NCBI GenBank assembly: GCA_024279555.1
Contig: JAJRRK010000009.1
Span: 1-34,569 of the forward strand
DNA length: 34,569 nt
Reading direction: 5' to 3'
Origin: Campylobacterales bacterium
Lineage (GTDB): Bacteria; Campylobacterota; Campylobacteria; Campylobacterales; Sulfurovaceae
Shown here: piece after piece, positions 28,788-34,569 of the stretch
How positions within the stretch are numbered: position 1 is the stretch's first letter
How the letters are laid out: the number at the start of each line of letters is the position of its first letter
Made by a program: the position numbers and the translations under genes
The notes under the pieces: model-generated
What the model was told of the DNA's origin: nothing
Databases searched by the model: none
The model's input: the letters and a program-made list of their open reading frames with translations, nothing else

Positions 28788-29423
28788 TTAGTTGTTACCG
28801 TTGAATAGCTTTTTCATCTTATTGACAGCTGCTTCTAGTATGCTGCTTTTTTCTTCTGTACCCATATTCTCTTCTGTCGTTATTGCCTCTTTGTTTGGGA
28901 GGGATTGTTTGGTTTCACTTGTTCCGTAGTGTACTTCAAGGAAATGTGGAAGTACTTGATCCAAAGTGGCAATATCTTCTTGGGAAAATTGTTCCGGGGG
29001 GACATCGACTGTGGCTTGTTTCACTGTAACTCCAATGGTTCTATCGCCTGATTTCAGAGGGACTATCTGCTCTTGCGTTGTTGTGTATCCCTCTTTCCCA
29101 ATGCCGATGATCATTCCCACATGGCTATCATTGTATTTGACCGGATAGTACAAAGCAGCATATATGTTTTCACAGTAACTGTCATATTTAGGATTGAAGC
29201 GCTCATCCTTCTTGATATTGTTGATGTAAAATGGGGTACGGTTTTGCCATGCATAACGGGCTAGTCCTCTTTTGGGAATTTGCTGTTTTATGAAAAATAG
29301 TGTTTTTTCTGCATTAATCAATCGTTTCAGTACATACAATATATAGTCTATACGCTCGTTTTCTTTTTGAATGGTCTGTACGGTATTGAGAGACTTGATT
29401 AAAATACTTTCATTTTTGTTCAT
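28788..29423 (-). CDS. GAF-like domain protein
   Basis: VLKRLINAEKTLFFI...GLARYAWQNRTPFYINNIKKDERFNPKYDSYCENIYAALYYPVKYNDSHVGMIIG, GAF-like pattern. Confidence 0.65.
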   Translation of the reverse strand: MNKNESILIKSLNTVQTIQKENERIDYILYVLKRLINAEKTLFFIKQQIPKRGLARYAWQNRTPFYINNIKKDERFNPKYDSYCENIYAALYYPVKYNDSHVGMIIGIGKEGYTTTQEQIVPLKSGDRTIGVTVKQATVDVPPEQFSQEDIATLDQVLPHFLEVHYGTSETKQSLPNKEAITTEENMGTEEKSSILEAAVNKMKKLFNGNN

Positions 29424-29535
29424 CAGAACTCTTTTAGATTAATTAATATTATAATATTTCAACGCTATATCTATTATAGTACTCAAGTATTATAAATGAC
29501 AACGGCACATGATGCGTACCGTTGTACGGAGGCGA

Positions 29536-29745
29536 TTATGCCTCTTGCTTGTGCATATTGCGGATCAATCCGTTGATGAACCCAAGCATTTGTGGTGTGA
29601 CCCCTTTAAGATCTTCGTTGGTTACATCCATTTGTGCCAAAATACCCATAACATCTTTATAGAACTCTGCAGGTTCGATCTCTTTTTTCTTCATCTGTTC
29701 GATGAAGCCGTCTAATTGCTCTTGAATCATTGCGATATCCCTCAT
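29536..29745 (-). CDS. Small 69-aa protein, cassette B (paralogue of 30468-30674)
   Basis: MRDIAMIQEQLDGFIEQMKKKEIEPAEFYKDVMGILAQMDVTNEDLKGVTPQMLGFINGLIRNMHKQEA; RBS-like AGGAG; conserved between copies. Confidence 0.8.
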   Translation of the reverse strand: MRDIAMIQEQLDGFIEQMKKKEIEPAEFYKDVMGILAQMDVTNEDLKGVTPQMLGFINGLIRNMHKQEA

Positions 29746-29781
29746 ACCATACTCCTATTTTCATATAAATGTTTTCAACCA

Positions 29782-29828
29782 AAAGACCATACACGGTCTT
29801 TCACCTGAAGATGAACTGCGCATCTTCA
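29782..29828 (-). other. Conserved double-hairpin spacer, cassette B
   Basis: AAAGACC-ATACAC-GGTCTTT (29782-29801) and TGAAGATG-AACTGCG-CATCTTCA (29806-29828), between roadblock stop and small-protein start. Confidence 0.8.
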
Positions 29829-29859
29829 TATAAACCGACAGTTTTGTGTTGCAATGCTC

Positions 29860-30237
29860 TTAGAGATCCTGCAGCTTTTTGACAAATGTTTTCAGTGCGA
29901 CAAGCAGACCGCCCATTTTGTAGTTTGCCGGTGCCAGTACACCCAGTGCAATATCTTCACCAAGATCTTTAATGGCAATAAAACCGCCTTCAGCAGTAAT
30001 GATCATGTTGTCGAACTTCTTCTTCTCTGTATTCTCAAGGATACCCGCAGTAACAGACAAAAGTGATGCCGCATCTGATGCAATGAGGTCACTGTCGAGC
30101 GTTTTATCGGTAATGGCGCTTGCCAGCTCCAAACCTTCCGCTGTTGCAAGAACCGCGCCTTGAAGTCCTGCCGCATTGACAAACTCTTTTAAAAGTCCGT
30201 CTCCCTCTGTTCCCAATTTCAATGAATCTATAGCCAT
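29860..30237 (-). CDS. Roadblock/LC7-domain protein, cassette B
   Basis: LLKEFVNAAGLQGAVLATAEGLELASAI...LSVTAGILENTEKKKFDNMIITAEGGFIAIKDLGEDIALGVLAP. Confidence 0.85.
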   Translation of the reverse strand: MAIDSLKLGTEGDGLLKEFVNAAGLQGAVLATAEGLELASAITDKTLDSDLIASDAASLLSVTAGILENTEKKKFDNMIITAEGGFIAIKDLGEDIALGVLAPANYKMGGLLVALKTFVKKLQDL

Positions 30238-30343
30238 GTTGTAGCTCCTTAGTATAATTTTAAGTTCACTCTCCTAATAGAGCAGATCAAACTCAACTGC
30301 TATGATAACTGAAAAATATTTAAAAATCATCGTATGTTATATT

Positions 30344-30365
30344 TTTATTACATTTTTGTAATAAA
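30344..30365. promoter_or_regulatory. AT-rich inverted repeat upstream of roadblock cassette B
   Basis: TTTATTAC-ATTTTT-GTAATAAA, perfect 8-bp arms. Confidence 0.4.
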
Positions 30366-30426
30366 TTACAAAATCAAAAAAGTGGAGTATATCAGAAAGT
30401 TGTATTAGACAAGTAGTAGTAAAATG

Positions 30427-30454
30427 ACCCATGCCAAGCAGTCTTGGTATGGGT
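30427..30454 (-). terminator. Candidate terminator after cassette A
   Basis: ACCCATGCCAAG-CAGT-CTTGGTATGGGT, 12-bp stem with one G-T pair, just downstream of the small-protein stop. Confidence 0.6.
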
Positions 30455-30467
30455 ATATATTGTGTTT

Positions 30468-30674
30468 TTAAATCTGTTTTTTCATATTGCGGATCAAACC
30501 ATTGAGAAAGCCAAGCAGTTGCGGCATGACCCCCTGAAGATCTTCATTGGTCACATCCATTTGTGCCAAAATGCCCATGACACCTTTGTAAAACTCTGTT
30601 GGCTCTATCTCTCTTTTTTTCATCTGATCGATAAATCCGTCCAATTGTTCTTGGATTTGTGCAATGTCTCTCAT
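30468..30674 (-). CDS. Small 68-aa protein, cassette A (paralogue of 29536-29745)
   Basis: MRDIAQIQEQLDGFIDQMKKREIEPTEFYKGVMGILAQMDVTNEDLQGVMPQLLGFLNGLIRNMKKQI. Confidence 0.8.
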   Translation of the reverse strand: MRDIAQIQEQLDGFIDQMKKREIEPTEFYKGVMGILAQMDVTNEDLQGVMPQLLGFLNGLIRNMKKQI

Positions 30675-30710
30675 GTAATGTTCCTTTTTTTATATAAATG
30701 TTTTCAACCA

Positions 30711-30757
30711 AAAGACCATACACGGTCTTTCACCTGAAGATGAACTGCGCATCTTCA
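30711..30757 (-). other. Conserved double-hairpin spacer, cassette A
   Basis: Same two hairpins (30711-30730 and 30735-30757); identical to cassette B. Confidence 0.8.
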
Positions 30758-30788
30758 TATAAACCGACAGTTTTGCGTTGCAATGCTC

Positions 30789-31166
30789 TTAGAGATCCTG
30801 AAGCTTTTTGACAAATGTTTTCAGTGCAACAAGCAGACCACCCATTTTGTAGTTTGCCGGCGCCAAAACACCCAGTGCAATGTCTTCACCAAGATCTTTA
30901 ATGGCAATAAAACCGCCTTCAGCAGTAATGATCATGTTATCGAACTTGTTCTTCTCTGTATTCTCAAGGATACCCGCAGTAACGGACAAAAGCGATGCCG
31001 CATCTGATGCAATGAGGTCACTGTCGAGCGTTTTATCGGTAATGGCGCTTGCCAGCTCCAAACCTTCCGCTGTTGCAAGAACCGCACCTTGAAGTCCTGC
31101 TGAGTTGACAAACTCTTTTAAAAGTCCGTCTCCCTCTGTTCCCAATTTCAATGAATCTATAGCCAT
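30789..31166 (-). CDS. Roadblock/LC7-domain protein, cassette A
   Basis: Differs from cassette B at only two of 125 residues (A/S and K/N); start reassigned from 31223 to MAIDSLKLG at 31166. Confidence 0.85.
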   Translation of the reverse strand: MAIDSLKLGTEGDGLLKEFVNSAGLQGAVLATAEGLELASAITDKTLDSDLIASDAASLLSVTAGILENTEKNKFDNMIITAEGGFIAIKDLGEDIALGVLAPANYKMGGLLVALKTFVKKLQDL

Positions 31167-31301
31167 GTTGTAGCTCCTTATGAAAAATTGCAGCTTCACT
31201 AAACTTAAAGAAAGTAAAACCAAAAATAATTATAAAAATAAGTAGATTTAAGTTTGCTAAAAAAATAAAGTGTTTTTTTATGGTTTTTCATGTAGTGTTT
31301 G

Positions 31302-31336
31302 CATCAAAAGAGAACACGCTGTGTGCTCTTTTGATG
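31302..31336 (-). terminator. Candidate terminator downstream of sorB
   Basis: CATCAAAAGAG...CTCTTTTGATG 11-bp perfect stem, with inner ACAC/GTGT pairing. Confidence 0.65.
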
Positions 31337-31369
31337 TGTTGTTTGAGAATAATTTGTGTATGGGCAGTT

Positions 31370-31678
31370 TTACTTCTCCTTCCCATTCCCGTAATGTTCA
31401 AACAGATAATCAGTAATGATCTTTGCATCTTGCTCAGAAATTGGTGCTTTGAAGTGGACGATCATCTTGTCGACCTTGCCTCTCCAGAATGCTTTGGACT
31501 GTCTGCCCTGATTGATGATATAGCCGAACGAGTGACACATGAGGCAGTTTGCCTGTACAACATCGAAACCTTTGCCCATTTTGATGGGGAAGGCTACATA
31601 CGGTACTTCGATCTTCTCTTTGACCTGTGCCATCATGGGGGTGAGGGCGATCAGTGTGGTTAAAACTATTTTTTTCAT
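31370..31678 (-). CDS. sorB: Sulfite:cytochrome c oxidoreductase, cytochrome c subunit (SorB-like)
   Basis: Signal peptide MKKIVLTTLIALTPMMA; CLMCH haem motif; directly downstream of sorA; start reassigned from 31975. Confidence 0.8.
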   Translation of the reverse strand: MKKIVLTTLIALTPMMAQVKEKIEVPYVAFPIKMGKGFDVVQANCLMCHSFGYIINQGRQSKAFWRGKVDKMIVHFKAPISEQDAKIITDYLFEHYGNGKEK

Positions 31679-31691
31679 CTTTTGTGTTCCT

Positions 31692-32897
31692 TTATACAAC
31701 TTCGACAGTGACGACATCGATACCGTTATATTTGTATCCGCCGTGGTTCCACTTGATATCTTTTGCCAAAGGCTGTTCTTCGCCCAGTTTGTTGATCGCT
31801 TTTGCCATGATCTCAAGTTTGCCGAGTTTTTTGGGCTTAAAGCTGTAGCGGAAAGTACGGTAGGCGTAGCGTCCGAGTTTTCCGCTGTCAAGAATGGCAT
31901 CTTCCCAGGTTTTTCCGCCGTCAAGTGAGATCTTAACGGTTTTGATACCTGCACCGCCGTCAAATGCGACACCACGTACGACTGCCTGTGACTTGAGCGT
32001 CAGTTTGTCCCCATTTGTCGGGTATCCGATAACCGATTTGACGTTCATTCTGTAGATAGGTTTTGTTTTTGGGAACTTCTTTTCAGGCGTTTCACACTCA
32101 CACTCATTGTCCGGCACAACATAGGCGTGATCCATAAAGAAGAGCTTCTCATATTTGTCCGAAACGGTGATGTTGTCGATCATTTTGATCCAGCTGTCGG
32201 AATAGACGCCCGGAATGACCAGTCTGACGGGAAAACCGTTCAGGTAGGGAAGGTCTTCGCCGTTCATCTGGTAGGCAATGATGACGTGGTCATCCAACTC
32301 ATCGAGATGGAGTTCACGGATGAAGTCAGGGGTTTCGTAGTAGGCTGCCTTTTCGCTTCCGCGTACTGCAAGCCACTCGGCACCCTTTTTGACACCGGCT
32401 CTGTCGAGAATGTCACGCAGCCTGACCCCTTTCCAGAGTGCGCAGCCCATAGCGCCGTTACCCCACTGGATACCGCCTGCGGTAGGACTGAAGGCTGAAC
32501 GGCTGTTACCGCCACATTGCAGTACAGCAGCCACTTCAACCTGCTCATAGTCCTCTTTGAGCTCTTTAAGCGAGATCTTGAGCGCTTTGTTGACCATACC
32601 GTTGACGCTGATGGTGAACTTGTCCGGGTCGATATAGGTCGGGATATCCGGCATATGCCAGCGTACGAAGAACTGGTCGTTGGGAGTCAGCGCACAGGTG
32701 AAGACTTCTCTTGGGGTCTCCAGCAGCGGCGGTCTGTCTGAGTAGGTGATAAGTGGGCGCTTCTCGGGAAAGGCGACATCACTGATCTTGCGGTTGTCAA
32801 TGGGCTGGTGGGTTGTACCTGCCTCAGCAGCGGTCGTACCGAGTGCGGCGGCACCGGCTGTGACAGCGGCTTTTTTGAAAAATTCTCGTCTTTTCAT
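31692..32897 (-). CDS. sorA: Molybdopterin-dependent sulfite oxidase (SorA/SoxC-like), Tat-exported
   Basis: MKRREFFKKAAVTAGAAALG Tat signal; VAAVLQCGGNSRSAF; GFPVRLVIPGVYSDSWIKMIDNITV; C-terminal dimerisation domain. Confidence 0.88.
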   Translation of the reverse strand: MKRREFFKKAAVTAGAAALGTTAAEAGTTHQPIDNRKISDVAFPEKRPLITYSDRPPLLETPREVFTCALTPNDQFFVRWHMPDIPTYIDPDKFTISVNGMVNKALKISLKELKEDYEQVEVAAVLQCGGNSRSAFSPTAGGIQWGNGAMGCALWKGVRLRDILDRAGVKKGAEWLAVRGSEKAAYYETPDFIRELHLDELDDHVIIAYQMNGEDLPYLNGFPVRLVIPGVYSDSWIKMIDNITVSDKYEKLFFMDHAYVVPDNECECETPEKKFPKTKPIYRMNVKSVIGYPTNGDKLTLKSQAVVRGVAFDGGAGIKTVKISLDGGKTWEDAILDSGKLGRYAYRTFRYSFKPKKLGKLEIMAKAINKLGEEQPLAKDIKWNHGGYKYNGIDVVTVEVV

Positions 32898-33088
32898 AAA
32901 ATACCTTTTTAGGGGGAGATGATATGACCGGAAATATGGCCATAGATGAAAATATTATGCGGATTTATGGCTTAACGAAGCCTGAAACAGGGATGAAAGC
33001 AGGGAATTCCCGATGATTACAGGTAAAGTGTGTTAATAAGTAATACTGTACACTTTTAAATATCAGTTAAATTTATCTGAACAAAATG

Positions 33089-33670
33089 CTATAGCTTATT
33101 TTTTCTTCCCACAATACCCTGCTTACGCATACGATAGAGTTCGTGGGGTTCATTCCAGAACTCTACATAGTGAAGTATTTCGAAGCTCCCCTCAAGTAGC
33201 GTTTTAAGTTCTCCTTCTCCAAGAAGAAAATCGGGGTTGGAGTCCTGTTTTTCATTCTCCGGGTGCTGCATATAGGTTTCGATGACAAAAAGTGCCTGTG
33301 GTTTCAGAGATGCTGCTGTTCGTGCAATGAGTTTACGGTCAAGATAGTTGGTCATGACAGCAAGGTCATAATATGCCTCTTTGGGTGTGAAGGTATCAAG
33401 GTCGGCCTCTATGGGTGTAATATCAAGATCTGAAGCATGTTCATGAAGTGATGATAACGCGACAGAAGAGATATCGACCGCATCGACGCAAAATCCGTGT
33501 TTTGCAAGAAATATGCTGTTACGCCCACTGCCGCAGGCAAGGTCTATGGCATGTTTCCCGGGTGCTTGCCGGTAGTGGTTCTCCAGGACAAGGCTGGGTG
33601 GACGCGCTTCCAGCAGTACGGGTTTCTCCTGATACTTCTGGTTCCATTTAGTGCGGTCTTTTTCTGCCAT
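33089..33670 (-). CDS. Class I SAM methyltransferase (TehB-like), paralogue of 20214-20804
   Basis: IDLACGSGRNSIFLAKHGFCVDAVDISSVALSSL; FVIETYMQHPENEKQDSNPDF. Confidence 0.82.
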   Translation of the reverse strand: MAEKDRTKWNQKYQEKPVLLEARPPSLVLENHYRQAPGKHAIDLACGSGRNSIFLAKHGFCVDAVDISSVALSSLHEHASDLDITPIEADLDTFTPKEAYYDLAVMTNYLDRKLIARTAASLKPQALFVIETYMQHPENEKQDSNPDFLLGEGELKTLLEGSFEILHYVEFWNEPHELYRMRKQGIVGRKNKL

Positions 33671-33679
33671 AGGCGTACC

Positions 33680-34045
33680 TTACGAAAGTTTTTCGGTCAG
33701 TTTTTTACAAAACACTTCAAAAGATGGAAGCTCCAGTGTGGATTCACGCTGCTTCGTTCCCCACATGGGTTCAGGGAAATAGCTGTCCTCTTTGAACCGT
33801 GCCATGATGTGCCAGTGAACATGGGGCAGGTAGTTGCCAAATGAAGCAATGTTGATCTTGTCGGGTGTGTAGTAGGTGATCATCTCTTTTTCAATGATAT
33901 CGAGCAGATCGTAGATCTCGAATTTGATCTCGGACGGCACTTCGCTCATCTCCTTGTAGGGGTGCTGCGTGAAGATTTTCAGCCACGGTATCTCACTTGC
34001 TTCGGTTTCGATGCGGATGGTTTCGTTTGCATAGATGACAGACAT
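33680..34045 (-). CDS. HIT-family (histidine triad) protein
   Basis: LPHVHWHIMARF (HxHxH) at the C-terminal half. Confidence 0.85.
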   Translation of the reverse strand: MSVIYANETIRIETEASEIPWLKIFTQHPYKEMSEVPSEIKFEIYDLLDIIEKEMITYYTPDKINIASFGNYLPHVHWHIMARFKEDSYFPEPMWGTKQRESTLELPSFEVFCKKLTEKLS

Positions 34046-34491
34046 CAGCGTATCCTTTTCATGGTGGTTCTGCCCAGCTTCAAAATGGCAGAGGGTTTAT
34101 GCGCTTCTCCCAGTGGTGCAACAATGACATCAGCAGACGCTTTGGCATAAGCTTCATCGTACGGTTTACCACTGAGGTTTGCAGAGGTTGTGTACGCCCA
34201 CTGCAGCCGATTGAGAAGAAGTGTGTGGTAACTGTTTCGTACAAGGCGGTAGGAGTGTCCATCGGGCATGATGAATGTCGTGCGATTGGCGCGTCTGAGG
34301 CGGTTTTTGTGTGCTGCAGGTACACGGGTGAAAGATTGCAGTGTTTTGAGTGAGGTAAGTGCTTTGATGTAGTATTTATGCGGCGGACGTTGTTTGATTT
34401 GCGTCAGTTTTGCCTCATTTTGGGAGACAAAACCGATAGTCGTGTCGGTCTGAGTGAGAAAAACATACGATCTTAACGCTTCACGCTTCAC
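34045..34491 (-). CDS. Sua5/YciO/YrdC-family protein (short), GTG start within heptamer array
   Basis: FLTQTDTTIGFVSQNEAKLTQIKQRPPHK; YTTSANLSGKPYDEAYA. Confidence 0.8.
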   Translation of the reverse strand: MKREALRSYVFLTQTDTTIGFVSQNEAKLTQIKQRPPHKYYIKALTSLKTLQSFTRVPAAHKNRLRRANRTTFIMPDGHSYRLVRNSYHTLLLNRLQWAYTTSANLSGKPYDEAYAKASADVIVAPLGEAHKPSAILKLGRTTMKRIR

Positions 34492-34507
34492 GCTTCACTC
34501 TTCACTA
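34473..34507 (+). repeat. 5 x 7-bp heptanucleotide tandem array (TTAACGC TTCACGC TTCACGC TTCACTC TTCACTA)
   Basis: Read directly; spans the upstream gene's stop and the Sua5-family start. Confidence 0.9.
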
Positions 34508-34567
34508 ACTAAGGTAGTCCTGTATCGCTTTGGGAGCGACACAGCCGTTGTTGGCTTTGAGTTCCTT
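34505..34567 (-). CDS. C-terminal end of an unidentified protein (partial)
   Basis: Minus-strand frame reads ..KELKANNGCVAPKAIQDYLS* with tandem stops TAG TGA inside the heptamer array. Confidence 0.5.
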   Translation of the reverse strand, partial: KELKANNGCVAPKAIQDYLS

Positions 34568-34569
34568 GA

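Larger units (their letters stand above)
29536..30250 (-). repeat. Tandem duplication copy B (roadblock + spacer + small protein)
   Basis: Near-identical to 30468-31179 across the roadblock gene and spacer; upstream similarity ends just after GTAGCTCCTTA. Confidence 0.9.
30468..31179 (-). repeat. Tandem duplication copy A (roadblock + spacer + small protein)
   Basis: See copy B. Confidence 0.9.

Noticed and set aside
29860-31092. Plus-strand ORFs opposite the roadblock genes (29854-30066, 30783-31007 and similar)
   Set aside because: They recur only because the cassette is duplicated; the minus-strand frame carries the roadblock domain.
31679-31975. N-terminal extension of the SorB ORF up to 31975
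   Set aside because: Overlaps the sorA coding sequence in another frame; a clear signal-peptide start lies at 31678.
1-34569. CRISPR arrays, tRNA/rRNA genes, intact transposases or prophage genes
   Set aside because: None recognised; the only short repeats are the heptamer arrays and the roadblock cassette duplication.

Overview
The window looks like compact chromosomal DNA of a Campylobacterota (epsilonproteobacterial) sulfur-oxidiser, perhaps Sulfurovum-like. That is inferred from gene content and order only. The left part holds a cell-envelope run: hisB 3' end, kdsC, lptC, lptA, engB, a GNAT/N-acetylglutamate synthase-like gene, a small membrane protein and mrdA. It continues with a CaCA exchanger, ybeY, queC, hemF, a short asparaginase-domain protein, fabI, an rlmB-like SpoU methylase, a DUF2130 protein and arfB. 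The centre has assorted periplasmic and housekeeping genes: a CAP protein, a cytochrome c with an LTxxQ-like tail, an orphan Tat/lipoprotein DctP, methyltransferases, xthA, a desaturase and a TrmH-family gene. The right part holds sorAB (sulfite:cytochrome c oxidoreductase), a HIT protein and a Sua5/YrdC-family gene. The best candidate for an undescribed system is 25031-31166 on the minus strand. It has a tandemly duplicated cassette of a roadblock/LC7 protein, a conserved double-hairpin spacer and a ~69-aa protein. Next to it are a GAF-like protein, a degenerate (pseudo) histidine kinase and an intact hybrid histidine kinase, with no Ras/MglA-like GTPase in the window. A second unusual signal is a pair of 35-bp, 5x7-bp heptanucleotide arrays of related sequence, each covering the translation-initiation region of a gene (10298-10332 and 34473-34507). 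All calls come from reading the sequence; no database search was run.
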